64,000 nucleotides of DNA from Unio delphinus (GCA_029339505.1 JAQISU010000115.1:11929001-11993000), one strand, 5' to 3'. Numbered from the stretch's first letter, positions 1 through 14,734 are shown. The notes: generated by a model from the letters alone, not told the origin. Made by a program: numbers and translations.

Positions 1-1707
1 AGTCAATCTATGTACATATGATGTATATATGATGTATGAGATTTGATGGTCGTGAGCGAAATTTGCATACTGAATAAAATCTATCCATTTGTTGCAATTA
101 AATCTCCCGATTTTTGTTTTAGAAAATAAATTAGTTTTTTTTTCGTCTCAGATTCATAATTCCTAGATATGGTATGTTTTCCTCATATATGATTATGACT
201 CGTTCCTAGTTCGTTTTGTTCTTGTGTAGCAAAGGTTATTTACTTAGGTTTGTGGCACACGTTTGAAATGTTCGAAGTACTAAATGCATGAAACCTTTAT
301 GAGTGTCATAGCCTTGAAGGCTTTGGCAATGTAGGGATTGGGTCAGCATGCTGGATGAAGTGTTTATGCTGGTAAAGACAGCATGTGAGCGTTGAAAGTT
401 TATGCCACACATTTTGATATTGAAGAGACAAAACTATTATTCCTTCAACGTGATCAAATAGAAAAAAACGCAAGCAATTTCTCCTCCATGTCATTTTCCT
501 TTCCCCAAAGTTGAAGTTCTTGATCAGGAAACAAAACTAAAAGAGAAAGAGAACATACCATGTTGAATAAAACAAAACAGTTATGTCAAGATCTGGTCTC
601 TCCTTACAAGCAAAATGGTCGCGAGATAAACCGGATCAATTTAATTTTGTCGGTTGTTCATGAAAGAATGACCAATGATTACTACTCTACCACTTTAATA
701 AGATGGGCCGATAATTTACTGAGCATCAGTGTAATCTGGATAAAGCGAAGATGAAATGTTATTATTTCTTTATTTCTGATATGTCATTGTTCCTAGAGAT
801 CCATAAAAACAAGTATATTCATTTCACCAAAAGTATATTAATAATCAATTTTAAGAAATGCAGCTTGCAGAGTTAAGGTTTTGTATTTGAAAATTTGATA
901 ATACAAGTAGTTGGTTTTCTGTCGCATATTCGGTTTTATAGACGACGCGTGAATGGACAGAGCATGTAAGACAAATATAGTATTTTCATTACCTACAATA
1001 AAACCATTAAACACCTCAAACACTGTTATCTTCACGCTAGTATGACTTGAAGAAACTACATCAAAATTTGCAAATAAAACCTTTTTCTTCGGCATTTAAT
1101 AGACCAATAGGTCTTGGCATAATGGTGTCAAATATGGTTACTGCATATCGTGCATAGTACAGCCACAATTGTTAAAGTTCAACTAATTAGAACTAAAACG
1201 TGAAAAAATGTTTACAAACGGTTGAATATATTACGGGGGTGAAGAAGGAACCAGGTTTCAGTGCGAGTATTTATTCTAACATTCCTGTTGCATTTTGTTT
1301 CGATTTAAAAATTGGAACATGCCTGAGAAGTTAAAAGTGTCGCTATTAAATAAATGCAAGTAAAGGACTGCTGGAGGTAGTTTAAACAATCAACTTCCAC
1401 CCAAACTTATTAGTTACGTTACCTGAATAGGGACCAATAGTAAATAATTAAACAGCTAAACATTACGTGCATAAATAGTTCTGTTTGATCAAAGCCTCTT
1501 AAAGGAATGACACGTTTTGTTCTTATCTTCAGCAGTTAGCTGTGTGAAAAAACTTAAATCTATTGAAATCAGTTCGCAAGGTAAATAACAAACTTCAAAG
1601 GAATTGGTTTTACTGCTTTTATCTGATAGCACTTATTATCTGCCGTTTCATAGCCTTGCACTCCCACTTCCCTCTATTCTTTACTTTCTTTCGTTCTTTC
1701 TCTTTCT

Positions 1708-1712
<5 letters not shown>
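1..1712. other. No gene; diverged repeat sequence
   Basis: I see no convincing coding sequence; open frames are short and lack domain-like composition. The stretch 893-1560 is a diverged copy of sequence found again at about 7360-8600: both contain a 'tctgtcgcatattcg' block and, further on, a related 'aagtaaaggattt/actg...ggtagtttaaac' block. This marks an old dispersed repeat rather than a gene. Confidence 0.6.
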
Positions 1713-1739
<27 letters not shown>

Positions 1740-1767
1740 AATATATATATATATATATATATATATG
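1713..1767. repeat. (AC)n(AT)n microsatellite
   Basis: A CT-rich tract runs into about 13 AC units and then about 13 AT units. It is a simple-sequence repeat and any open frame through it is an artefact. Confidence 0.95.
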
Positions 1768-3049
1768 ACCTCACGCTTTATGTGTGACAGAGTAAGAAAA
1801 ACAATTCTTAAATTTGATTGAAGTATTTTTAATACGAGTATTGTTGTTAATAGGTGGCGTAGTTGATCTCGCACAAGTTAGACTTAAAATAAAATCATAA
1901 CAGTATCTAAACTTTAAAAGTGTTATATTTTAGTGTTCAGCTTACGTGATGCCTACACGCAAATATTGTTTTAATTAGTTGTATATTGTAGTAAGAAATT
2001 GTTTGCATGAAGCATATAAAATATTTCAAAAATATTTTGAAAACTAGTCCACCTGACTACTGTCGTTCTTCCCAAACATATTTATTATTTCATTTTAAAT
2101 TGTAATGCATTAACAACCAACAAACCTTACGTTTTTAACAGTCGTCGAATATAATTTTTAGAAAAAAATGGAAATGAATATTAATGGCCAGAAACTTTGG
2201 AATGAAATTATAGGAAAAGAAACAATAATTTTAATATACCTTCAGGCTCAGATTATTAGAAACATGAGTATATCGGAAATAAAATAGGATCACTGAAATT
2301 TACACCAAATTACTTTGCAGAATATACCTATCGAAATGAGTATTACTTATTTGAGTGACATTTGAAATTGTGCAGTTTCTTTAACCAAACATACTGGCCT
2401 CCATGAACAACCCATCACGTGCTAACAACGTGGCATTTCTATAATCCCCAAGCTCGTCTTGGACTGAATTATTACACTTTGAAAATGTAATACTTAGGTG
2501 TTTATTTATTGTATTTAACGGTGGGGGGAATTGTGATTTAAAATGTGCAATAAATTTAAAACTACTCTCCATAAAATAAATCACTTTTCACTAACTGTCA
2601 ATATCAACCCTTGAGAAATCTGAATTCCTTGGCCCAAATCACATAGAACATGTAACTCCTTATGTGGTTTGCTAACGCTCACTAATGATATTAAAAGGTA
2701 CGAGGTACTGATCTTAAACGGTGTGTGACATGTCTGCAACTTTACTTTGACACATCAGATTTTAAGTAGTCAAGCACGCTTGTGCGAGTCAAGGTCACAA
2801 CTATTCCAAAATATCCCAAGTCTTGATCCTTTCGCAAGCCACAGGGGCAGTTAGTACATTACTGAAGAACAAATAAAAGCGCTTATTTGGGATTCTGAAC
2901 TTATTTTTGTCAATTTTATTCAAGACTGGATCGATCGATAATGTATATATAATAATCGTTGTAGATACTCTAGTAAAGTTGTCAAAATCTTACTGAGACA
3001 ATGAAAGTCGAGTCAGCGGTTAGTATCACTTTTAAAAGGTCTATGGTAT
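1768..3049. other. No gene; diverged copy of a repeat seen again at 14.06-14.96 kb
   Basis: Segments at 1830-2110 and 2320-2420 resemble 14060-14420 and 14740-14930, sharing 'taggtg(g/a)cgt...tctcgcac(a/c)agtta' and 'cctgactact(g/c)tc...ttctt'. No coding signal was seen. Confidence 0.5.
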
Positions 3050-3126
3050 GACTCCGCCGGGGATTGAACCAGCAACGTCCCGCATCCGAGGCGGAAGCTC
3101 TAAACACTAAGCCACCGGAACGGTAA
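3050..3126 (-). mobile_element. tRNA-derived SINE head
   Basis: On the minus strand the sequence reads as a tRNA-like RNA polymerase III promoter. There is an A-box-like TGGCTTAGTGTTTAGAG and, about 40 nt later, a B-box-like GGTTCAATCCC. No intact cloverleaf with a paired acceptor stem could be drawn, so I call it a SINE head rather than a tRNA gene. Confidence 0.6.
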
Positions 3127-3834
3127 AAGTGCATTGACTAAAGATATGTCACGCTTGTAACATGTAACCTTTCGATGCAGTGATGTTAGCTTGATATGGG
3201 GGACAATATAACAGCCATTATTGTACCCATCCATCATAGGCAATGGCTAAATATACGTGCGCTTCTGACTGTAAGAAGATAATCGGGTGGGATTTTCGGA
3301 TTCACAACATGACACTTTTGACGATGATGTAAGTACAAAATTTAATAATGAATGACTTGAATTAGCAATGAAATTAGGAATACGTGCGTATATATCTAAT
3401 CCAAATATTGGATTATTAACATAATAACGCAAAAAGTTAATAAAGAAAAATACAAATAAATGACTCTAAAAAAGTCAAACACGAGGCGTGAATGATTCAC
3501 AGTGACTAAACAATGGACAAAATGGATATAGTTTACTCAGCAAGCAAACAATGTAGATTTTTAACTCTTGTACTAAAACGAATTTACTCATATGCAAATG
3601 AAAAATGACATAACGTATCTTTACAGTCTCGAAAGATACAATGGGTTTTACGAACCCCAATATTTAGCTCACAGCTACAAGATTACATGCAAGGTGACAA
3701 ACTCCGTTCTCAGAACCCTTTACATCAGCTCCATGGCTACTAACGTTCAGCTTTACAGCTGCTATAATTCCTGTGCTTGCACCACGAAGACCTCAATTAC
3801 GCCAATGCTTGGAACGCTCGGGTCCCTCTAGTCA
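3127..3834. other. No gene seen
   Basis: AT-rich sequence with only short open frames on both strands that overlap each other and show no recognisable motif. Confidence 0.5.
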
Positions 3835-4020
3835 CTCTGGATAGCACTGGACACTCCAGATACTGGACATCTCCGGGTACTGTACATTCCCCTACACTCC
3901 AGATACTGGACAGCTCTACAGCTGGGACACTCCATAGACTGGACATTCCAGACAATTGATACAACGCAGGACAACATCGGACACTGTACATTTCCAGACA
4001 CTGGGCAGCTGAGAACACGT
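3835..4020. repeat. Degenerate short tandem repeat (ctggacactcc-like)
   Basis: A run of imperfect 11-22 bp units around 'actggacactccagatactgg'. Open frames on both strands through it are low-complexity by-products. Confidence 0.75.
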
Positions 4021-4655
4021 CCAGTACCGTGTACTGTATGTGACATGGGCATGAAAACGTAATAACATTATGTACGGTTCGTTATACATATTATATTACT
4101 GGCACAATTACAAAACAAGTTCAGATATAAACCTAACCCTGCTTGATAATAATCCTACTGTAACAAAACATTACTTAAAAATGTAGTCTTATTTTAATAA
4201 TGTAAATCCTTGACTAAATCATAAACAAGAATATAAACGTGTGCATTATTCTGCATAAACCAAACCTAAAAATCATGCAGAAATTGACAACACGTGTTGT
4301 AATGTAAAGAGCTTGACATGCGGTGAGGTATTTATACACATATATTGACTGTGCATCGAAGGCATTCGGTTCATCGCATCAAAGGCACTTCGCACGTGCG
4401 GCATAGGATGAATTGAACTCACTATTTTGAAATACGATACAATATACAATATTCACCCTTTGGTATCGTTGTACGTCAAAAACGAAACACTAGTACACGA
4501 ATTTAATACATTAATAAAGAGGGTTTATACAATTCTGTGACACTGACTGAAAACATGATGTGCAATAGAACATCCCATTAATGTTACTCAGACCTATTGT
4601 ACGTATTTGTATAATACTATACTAGATCAGAGCATTCTCATTTTTTTCTTCTTAA
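4021..4655. other. No gene seen
   Basis: AT-rich, with stops in all frames. Nothing recognisable. Confidence 0.5.
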
Positions 4656-4860
4656 TAGTATGTAAATGCTACTCCTCAAGGCCTAACATTGCATGATAAT
4701 GCTACTCATTAAGGCTTAGGATTGGATAATAGTGGTATTCATCAAGGCCTAATATTGAATGATAATTCTTCTCATCAAGGCTAAGGACTGGATAAGAGTG
4801 GTATTCATCAAGGCCTATCATTGAATGATAATGCTATCCATCTAGACTACGGATTATATG
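4656..4860. repeat. Minisatellite, about 32/65-bp units
   Basis: Repeated units around 'catcaaggcctaacattgaatgataat' alternate with a variant 'aaggcttaggattggataa'. About six half-units are present. Confidence 0.8.
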
Positions 4861-5903
4861 AAAATTCTAGGACGCACATACATTTAAACGGCTCGTCGTC
4901 ATATCGGTTGAATAAAGTGAGTTTGTTTGTGGTTGCAGTTATAAATGTTCCCTGAAAATAATTTAGTTTAGCTTCATCATCCCTCTGCCAAAAGTGTAAC
5001 TCTCTATTTCATGTCCAATTTAAATGCTATTATTGATTTTTCTAACTTCTGTAGTGTTCGGACACGTTTATAAATTCAACCAGAAACTAAAATTAAAAAA
5101 TACTATCTTCATAAAGATATTTGTATTGAATAACTCTTGTACTTTGCCGTCTTAATTGGTTTGCCCACATGATCAATGCATGTTCTAGAGACTAGAAAGT
5201 ATTATTCATTTCAACAACTTCAAGAAACCCTCCTAATTAAAACACATGTATTCTATATTGCAGATTAATTGTTTCAAGAGAACGAAATCTTCATTTCAAG
5301 ATACACATTATTTTTTTTACCCTTTGGTCAGTTTATAATTGTGTCGCGATAGAGTAAAATAGTTGCCGCTTTGGTTTGTGTAAATATAATATGTTTTCAA
5401 CCAACAAAACCATTTTATGAAAATTTCAATTTGGTAAAGGAGAGAAGGTGGGTAGGCAGTGATTAATGAGATCTCTGATAATTGAGTAATAAGTACTTAT
5501 TTTTATTTATATCCGTAAAATGGCAAAACATAATCCATAAAGTGACAAAACCAATGGTATAAATTACTGCACCCAACCCACCCCCGTATTTGTATGTTTT
5601 AAGAGAGGTCAAAATATAAGTAGATAAAATTAATCTGTTGAATGACGCTGACTGCAAACAATCCAAGTACGAGTAAACAACCACTTCAGGTACAGGGTTT
5701 TTTCCCTCTTGTTAGCTGTTCTTATCAAAGTTATTTTAGTGCGCTTGCATCGGTTTTAGGCTATACTCAATTAATCAGTGTTCCTGTACTTTTGAGTATA
5801 AAGGAATATTAAAATCTTCATCCCTTTGTAACATGTTAGCGTTTATTTTACTTATTTCATGCATTGTTCTATGTTACAGTTACATTACTACCAAGATGTT
5901 AGC
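4861..5903. other. No gene seen
   Basis: AT-rich sequence without coding signal, RNA gene or clear repeat structure. Confidence 0.5.
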
Positions 5904-6160
5904 GGAGGCCCCCGAATAGCCGAGTGGTCTAAAGTGTGGTCCGTTACGGATCATTGCCATCTAACGTATATCTGCGTGGTTTCTAGTCTCCGTTTCGGTC
6001 AATCAGTACGTGGTATGTCAGAAAGCTTGCCAATAGCTTCTCGTGGGTCGGCAGTTATTTCTGGGGGGTTTCTCGGGTTCTTCCTCATCTAGTAATAATG
6101 GCTGCCATGTATAGTTTATCGTGTGCTGAAAATGGCGTAAAACCCTACAACAAAAAATCA
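5904..6160 (+). mobile_element. tRNA-derived SINE, Nin-domain-like
   Basis: A tRNA-like head (A box around GAGTGGTCTAAAG) is followed by a conserved body and a tail 'aatggctgccatgtatag...aatggcgtaaaac'. The same family occurs at 27373-27627, where target duplications are visible. The tail resembles the Nin-type conserved domain described for mollusc SINEs; that family name is from memory. No flanking duplication was found for this older copy. Confidence 0.75.
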
Positions 6161-7359
6161 GGGTGATACCTGGAGCAAGAAAAATACATAGACTAAAAGC
6201 AAAACAGGGTTCGAGTTATTAGCGATATATATTTTGTTTTAGCATATTTGGATTCTAGAAAATGCAGACCAATGTAAGATTTATCAACAATTACTGAAAC
6301 GATATTTAATTTTACCCTTCGTATTAACACATTATTCAGATTATAGCTCAAATGATTTGAATGTAAAATGCTCAGTAAATGTTTAAAAAAATTAAATATT
6401 AAACATGTAAATTATATACAGACATTGAACAAAAATAAGTCGATCTGTGGTAATATTATATTACGAGAGAACTTTGAACAGTATGATGATGCATATTGTT
6501 TCATACATGTAAATTCCATTATTTCCGATTCACATTACAATAAACGTGTCCTGAAAACAAGAACTTCACATTATTGTAAACAGTGGGCAATCCTCGGTCA
6601 CAAAAACCAAACAATCACTCATTTCTTCGCAACGAAAGAAGGTTAAACTAATGAACACACGAGTCTTATTACATACTAAAACTAAGCAATTTTGTTTTTA
6701 AATAACTGCATCGTCCATTCTAAAACACGAACCGGATCCATGAGAAACACTGAGCCAGTTTGGATTTACTTGCTTTCAAACTCTATACAGAAGTAATGAA
6801 GAACATATGTTACATCGATCTGCTCAATGTAGTCACGTCATTTTAAGATAAATATGCCTTCTGTTTTGCAGCTAACCCCAAGCGTAATTGTGGTGGTGTT
6901 GGCAGACCAACACATAAAGCTCATGACATATATAAATCAAATACATTCTAATGTTTGCATTTTCCTCCTGAAAACAATTTTGCAGCTTAGTCGATAGCCT
7001 GATCTCTCCCCTGCTTTAAAACATTACGAACTCTTAAGTAATAAAGATCCAATGTTTGAACAAGATGTTTAATATAGAAAATCCACATAATTCAAAACCA
7101 TTATTAACATTGGAAAATAATCGAACACAATACTGCAACCATCATTTTAGCACACTTTAAAAATTATAATAAAATTTGCAGAGAATTATATTTTCCTTCA
7201 TTGCTAAGAAGCAAGCAGAATCATGACGTCAACAGTTCAGATTGTCCGTGTGTAATCATAATTACGATGAACCAAGATGTATATTAGTCTTAAATTCTCT
7301 GACCTATACTACTGACGGTTCTTTGCTGATGTTTAACAAATGTCAACAACAAAAAACTT
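6161..7359. other. No gene seen
   Basis: AT-rich. The longest open frames are short and have no recognisable domain. Part of 6540-6650 looks like a diverged relative of sequence near 7770. Confidence 0.45.
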
Positions 7360-8600
7360 TAAGTGGGGTGGTGCAAAGGTGGATTTAACCATTCGTAACT
7401 ACATTTCTTGTAACTATACTGTTTCATTTTAGCAATGTGAATAAAAGTACACCACCCACTGAGAATACGTGGCAAAAGATATCACTAAGGAAATTCAAGT
7501 GAATGGTTGTTAAATATGATTTAAACTCTAAACAACCCTAAGGTACATTACCTGTATAAGAGAGCTCGAAACTATTTATAAATGATTAAACCTATAAACT
7601 TTATAAGAATTATCATTCACTTTATCGAAGCGTCTTAGTGGAGCAACACTACGTTTTGTTCCTTATCTTCAACAGTCCAATATCTGAAAAAGAAAGCATA
7701 TATATAGGGCTCAGTTTTGCAATTACTCGACGAACTTCACAGGAGTTATTTAACTGCTTCAAGCAAAGGGTAATCCTCGGTCATCCCCCCCCCCAAAAAA
7801 AACCAAACAAATTCTTATCGAAGAATTGGCTAAAAACAAAAACACTAGTCTTTGTATATATTCTGTCGCATATTCGATTTTACGGACTACGCGTGAGTGG
7901 AGCCTGTAAGACGAACGTAAACCTGTTATTACTTACAATGAAACTACCCATGACAACAAATCCTCAAGACATTTCATTTTATTTCCATTTAAATCAGACT
8001 CGAAAAATTGCATATTTTGTTTTTTGGCACTTAATCACAAAGAGTGTAATGAAAGAAGTTATGACTGCATAATAAGGTTATGACGTCACATCGGTAAAAC
8101 CACCCGTGACAGTAAATCCTCAAAATAATATATCATATTCCATTTCTGACTTGAAAAACTGCATAAAAATTGCATATTGTGTTCGTCGACACTTAATAAC
8201 AGAAAGAGTAATGAAAAAGGTATTGACTGTATAATGTGGTTATGACGTCTCATCGGTGATAAACGTCTTGACTGTATAACGTGGATAGTACATTCACATA
8301 TTTTTTAGTTCAACCATGTATAACGCCTGATATCTTAATGACTGAATCTTTATTGCAGTATCGACGAATTTTTTCGAAATTTTACCGACTTCTATAATTG
8401 TCGGGGTTTTTTTTGTTGTCGAAGTTGACAAACTTTCAAAGATATTACTCGGGGTGGCGGGGAGCATTTATCGTAACTTAACTGTTTAATTTGGAGTTGC
8501 AAACATTTGTATCATGCCTTGGAAGAAGTGTACAGTATCTCTATTAAGTAAATACAAGTAAAGGATTTATGGGATGGTTTAAACGATCACGTTTCTGCCA
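7360..8600. repeat. Diverged dispersed repeat (pair of 893-1560)
   Basis: Several blocks match 893-1560 with many substitutions and indels, and segments within 7360-8300 also match each other. An open frame at 7638-8072 passes through it but has no domain features. Family unknown. Confidence 0.5.
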
Positions 8601-8657
8601 ACCATTAAGCCAACCGAGCGGTAGTCTTAAAGGTTATACCTAATTAGAACTGATGAT

Positions 8658-9965
8658 ATGATTTTTGCAGTGAGACAAGTCTACGAGACGTGCCTTGAGT
8701 ATATCATGAATATTTATGCCGTAATCTTGGACCTGACAAAGGCTTTTGATACAATCAACAGAGACGCACCGTGGGTAGTACTCCAGAAGTATGGTTGTCC
8801 TCAGAAGTTTACCAACCAAATCCAGCTCCTATACAATGACAAGACTGGTGAGATTCTTGCTGATGATGAACCTTCTGAGAAATCCCCCGTATCTAACGGT
8901 GTTAAACAGGGATTTGTACTTGCACTGATACTCATCATCCTCTTTTTCGTACAGGCACTACTTCATGCGATCCGTGACCGTCACCGTGGTATATACATTA
9001 CATATCGCCTGTATGGATCAGTGTTTGATCTACATAGCCTAGCTGCAAAAACCAAGACGCTAGAGAGACTCATCACTAAAACACTGTTTGCAGATGACTA
9101 TGCCCTCATGGCCCAAGAAGTGACGCAGCTACAGGCAATTGTGGACAGGTTCTATGAAGCCTCCAACTTATGTGGACTTAACAATTAGTCTAGGAAAGAC
9201 AGAAGTCCTCTTACAGCCGTCACCAAACATTGTCCCTTCACATCACTATTGGCGATATGCAGCAAAAGAATTAGAATAGTTTCAAATACCTAGCCTGTGA
9301 TGGCTCAATGGACTAAGTGATCACTGCAAGGATCCAAAAAACATGTCAGACACTAAACCAAGGTCATGCAATACAAGGACATACGCCTGTCAACAAAGAT
9401 GATGGTGTACGATGCAGTTGTCCTCAAATCTCTCTTGAATGGCTGTGAAATGTACACTGTACCGAAGGCATATGAGTCAGCTGGAAAACTTCCACCAGCG
9501 CTCCCTGTGATCCATCATGCGGAATACGAGGCAGGACCAAATCACCAACCAGGAAGTCCTTGATAGAGCAAAAGCAACAAGCATAGAAGCAACACTAATC
9601 CACGCCCAGCTTCGTTGGACTAGCCATATTATCCACATGGATCAAAACAGAATCTCAAAGCAGCTGTTCTTTAGCTAGCTAGCCCAGGGCAACCAAAACA
9701 AAGGCCGCCCTCGCAAGAAGTACAAAGACAATCTCAAAGACGCACATCAAATGGGCAGACCTTCAACCCCACCAGCTCGAGTCTGCTGCCTCAGACAGAA
9801 GTCATTGGCAAGCCCTAACCAGAAAAGCCAGCTCCACCTTCGAAGCTGACCACCACCAGCATCTTGCTGCCTGTCATGAGAGACATCACAGAGCTGTGTT
9901 CCAATGAAGTCAAAGCTTATGACGGCCGAAAAGTTGGTATTTGCCCAAACTGTGTGGTACTTACA
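8658..9965 (+). pseudogene. Non-LTR retrotransposon reverse transcriptase remnant
   Basis: The first part (8658-9188) carries reverse transcriptase hallmarks: LDLTKAFDTINR (motif A), PVSNGVKQGFVLA (motif B region) and LFADDYALMA (the FADD active site). Downstream, in shifted frames, are pieces of the thumb and C-terminal region (VYDAVVLKSLL near 9400, a Leu-Arg-Trp-Thr-like block near 9620) and a final Cys-x2-Cys near 9940. Frameshifts and stops divide these parts and the N-terminal endonuclease is missing, as expected for a 5'-truncated dead LINE. The domain order is known for this class; the exact clade was not determined. Confidence 0.85.
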
Positions 9966-10208
9966 TAGAATAGCTACTTACTACAGAACCCTGCAAACCT
10001 AAATGACCTTACACTGAGCCCCACCCACATCAAATTGACAGGAAGATGATTAATCTAAAAAGAAACTGCAAGAGCAACACTGATTATTTCTTGCATATGT
10101 GGACATATTCATCATGCAGAGTGCACATGTCAACACAATTGTTGCTAGTATTATACGACTACCATGTTGGCATGTGCTTTATATATAATGAATCTGGTTT
10201 GCTTACTT

Positions 10209-10445
10209 CAACAGTATCATGTCATGACGCTATGTTCTTCAACTATGTAACAGTGACATGTTATGACGCTATGTTCTTCAACTATGTAACAGTGACATGT
10301 TATGATGCTATGTTCTTCAACTATGTAACAGTGACATGTTATGACGCTATGTTTTTCAACTATGTAACAGTGACATGTTATGACGCTATGTTCTTCAACT
10401 ATGTAACAGTGTCATGTTATGAAGTTATGTTCTTCAACTAAGTAA
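10209..10445 (+). repeat. 39-bp minisatellite
   Basis: About six near-identical 39-bp copies of a unit beginning 'tatgacgctatgttcttc'. Because 39 is a multiple of three, an open frame (10046-10441) runs through it with a 13-residue repeat (CYDAMFFNYVTVT). I see no start context, domain or splice signal that would make it a gene. Confidence 0.9.
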
Positions 10446-11044
10446 GTAACAAAAAAGAGTGCAAACCAAAACGTTTTGCAAAATTCAATAAATAGTTTAT
10501 TTCCCTAGAATACAAATTATTAATTAAGAAAGAGCTTACAGCATTGAGAATTAAATCTCAAACAGTCCTAAATGTCTTATCACAACTTCAAATGATTTGA
10601 GTTCCAATTGATTTCCAGTGATGTTCAAATTAATTTACAACATTGAACATAATGATGTGTCTGTAGTCTTGAATGCGCTAATGTATTCATGCCCTCGAAT
10701 GCGGTGATGTATTAACAGACTTTAGATGTATCACAAAAATATAATCTAAATTATCATTGACTGAATTCATTATAACTTTAATGAATGATTTAGTCCAAGG
10801 AATATTTGTGAAAAACTTTGTAATTCCAGTGAATAATTGAAATAAATAAATCCATCCAAATTAAAAACTGAACTGAACAATAAGACTGATTCCTCTTCAG
10901 ATGTTAAGTTAGGACTGAGTAATTTTTTCAAAATATGCAACACTAATTTTACATAAAAGACTTGATAATATGGCCAGAATATAGGTCAGTTAAGTTATCA
11001 ACTAGTTTAGGAAATTCCGAGTAAAAAACCAACAGATTTCAAAT
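10446..11044. other. No gene seen
   Basis: AT-rich. It lies downstream of the zinc-finger remnant in the sense of that minus-strand gene and may be its old 3' UTR; nothing direct supports this. Confidence 0.4.
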
Positions 11045-12080
<1,036 letters not shown>

Positions 12081-12269
12081 ACAACAGGAGATGGGAACAG
12101 TCTTTTTAATGTCCTTTCCATCGCATTGTGTGGTGCGAGTCTATGTGTTGTGAAATTAAACTCAGCACATGTATCTGTTTTACATAACACAGAATTATTC
12201 AAAAGATTTTCTGTTGTGTTCACCCTCGTTTGTAGAAGCTCTCGTAAACTGTGCTAAGATTGGTGCAAA

Positions 12270-12690
12270 AATACATTTATGCAAAAACGTGTCACCTGGA
12301 GACTCGAATGCCACGTCAGCTTTTGTATGAAGCTCTATATAGTGGACATAGAAATATTGGTCATCAGAAGAAAATATTCAAAGGCTCCATCAAACCTCGA
12401 GTCCTGCGCTAAAGATGAACCTGGCGGTAGCGCTGCTGTCAGTAAGTGGTGCATAACCTTCTACGATGCCTGCAGAACGAAAATCTGCGACGTCAGGGAA
12501 CGTAGGAAGGCCTAAACGTTAAGAACCAACCAATGCCTCAAATGTACAGATTGCTCCAGGACATGCGCATCTCGTATCGAGCTCATCAGCCTTATTAGGA
12601 CCCATCAGCCGAGGATCAGCGCAGGATTGACTTAATCGAGCCCGATGGTCAACCATGACTCAGTGGCTACATGAGGAGTATATGTCTCAC
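12270..12690 (+). pseudogene. LINE 3'-end fragment
   Basis: The reading frames end in a Cys-x2-Cys-x3-Cys cluster followed by SRIEL-like and LIRTH-like residues (about 12530-12610). This resembles the C-terminal zinc-knuckle region of non-LTR retrotransposon ORF2 proteins. Upstream frame content (12279-12515) is compatible with the same protein's degraded C-terminal part. Too short and broken to assign a clade. Confidence 0.5.
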
Positions 12691-12929
12691 ATCCGTTTCA
12701 AGAACAACACAAGCCGGAAAGACCAAATTCACAAATATGGCCATATCTGTAAATATTACACAATAATAGCTCAAAACGTCACACCATAACCTTACGTTAA
12801 GAAATTTGACACTGTACAATTTAATAACTGTCCCTTGCTAAAATACAAATATGCAGATTCACAATGTTCTAGTGGAGTCCATGTGTTATAATTGCACATA
12901 ATAGTACAGATCACTACAGAAAAAGCGTT

Positions 12930-14010
12930 TAGTTTTAAAAAGAATGTATTTGTGTTATTTTAGTGCTTATACACAGACCAATTCAACAAATACACAGGAA
13001 TCAGCATATTGAAGATGATTTTGACTTCAAATTTACTTTCAAGTTTGAAACACTTTTGTATTTAGAAGATCTCAATTTTGTCAGCTGACACTCCCTTACA
13101 AATATTGTATTCCACAAATAACAGAATAATTGGTTCTGAAGTCTTTCTTTCATTTTCGCCGGGGAAAAACAGCCTAGGCCAGAACAAATAAAACAGATAA
13201 ATCCGTCCATAACCTGTAATGACATTGACTGGCGATTTGGAGGCCAACAAATGGTCTCTCAGTATGAATACATCTTTGGTTGGTTTATTTATGGGACTAA
13301 GAACAGGATGGTAGTGTACCAAGAAAGAGTGCACCAAGGACATTTTCATCCCAGATCTGGCTTCTATTCTAAATTTGTGATCTTGAACAATTAATAGGCT
13401 GTCTCAAAAAATTACATTTACAAGACAAATCAATTTACTGCTACGTTATGAATTTATGAAGTTCGTAGAGAAGGACACGAAAATAAGTTAAATTTAAAAG
13501 GTATATCAACTTTTTCTATACAATCGGTACATCATATAACAATTTCATCACTTTTGATCAACATTAATTATATTTAAAGAAACGATCATCGCCTTTACGG
13601 GTGCTACTTTGGGAATGTGGGACAATAATATTTTTGTTCCGCTGATAAGATAAGTTTACCCCCACCCCCATCCCCCAAGAGCATTTATTTTACATATAAT
13701 AATGTTCTTTTGATCAGAAAAATGCAATTTTATGCTGCGTAGTTATTTACTGATATTTCTCTCCGTGTATGCAGCTAAGAGATCCGAGAGCTTGTGTTCT
13801 AAACCTAATTCAGGCATTCAAAACATTTTGGGAGAGTGTAGAACATTTTAGTCTCTCAAGGATGGAATATGTTTGGTATAAAATTATATTTTGAAATAAC
13901 CCCTGTGAGTTGCTTATAATCAGACCCATTATTCCACCATGTATACTGTAATAGGAACTTAAACTTTAAGACAGTAATATCCCTTGTGGACAGGAACAGA
14001 AAGTCTCTCA
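12930..14010. repeat. Duplicated block, segments B and C, copy 1
   Basis: Positions 12930-13690 (segment B) match 19975-20735 in the same orientation at high identity, including two matching short open frames. Positions about 13721-14000 (segment C) match 20741-21025 in the opposite orientation. With segment A this makes a block whose core is direct and whose flanks are inverted between copies. Confidence 0.85.
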
Positions 14011-14353
14011 AACTTCCAGATCTTTTCTTTGCTGTTGTACATTAAATAAAACATTATTTAATGTCAATCATTTTTAATAACAGTATTGTTTTTGATAGGT
14101 GACGTTCTTGTTCTCGCACCAGTTATACTTACAGTTAGGCTTACAGCTAATTCCGGACTGTATCAACACTTTATTGTTCATTGTTGACTGTACCAACACT
14201 TTATAAGTGTTCTTCCTTAGTTTTGTTTGCTTAATCAACGACTGTATGCAAATATTTCTGTGATTAATCGTATATTGTAGAAAATAATATTTTGCAAATA
14301 TTTCAGTTATATCTTGAAAAATACATTCAACCTGACTACTCTCATTTCTTCTC

Positions 14354-14590
14354 AAACATATTATTACTTCATGTCAAATGTCATTGCATTACGAACCATG
14401 CCAAACATATTATTACTTCATGTTGAATGCCACTGCATTAAGGACCATGCCAAACATAATATTACTTCACGTTAAATGCCATTGCATTATGGACCATGCC
14501 AAACATATGATTACTTCATGTTGTATGCCATTGTATTGAAGACCATGCCAAACATATTATTACTTCATGTTGAATGCCATTGCATTCAAA
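14354..14590. repeat. 49-bp minisatellite
   Basis: About five copies of a 49-bp unit around 'aaacatattattacttcatg' and 'gcattaaggaccatgcc', with scattered substitutions. Confidence 0.9.
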
Positions 14591-14734
14591 TAACAGAAAC
14601 CTGGATAAAAAATTAACAACGATGAAATTATGAAGAACAATACATTATAATTGCAATATCCATTGGCGTTCCAATTATTGCACATTTTAGTATGCGATAA
14701 AAAATAGTATGTGCTATGTACACCAGAGCACGAT

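Noticed and set aside
3050..3126. Possible tRNA gene
   Set aside because: A and B boxes are present but no cloverleaf with a paired acceptor stem; better explained as a SINE head.
10046..10441. 131-residue frame with a 13-residue repeat
   Set aside because: It follows from a 39-bp minisatellite; no domain or gene signals.
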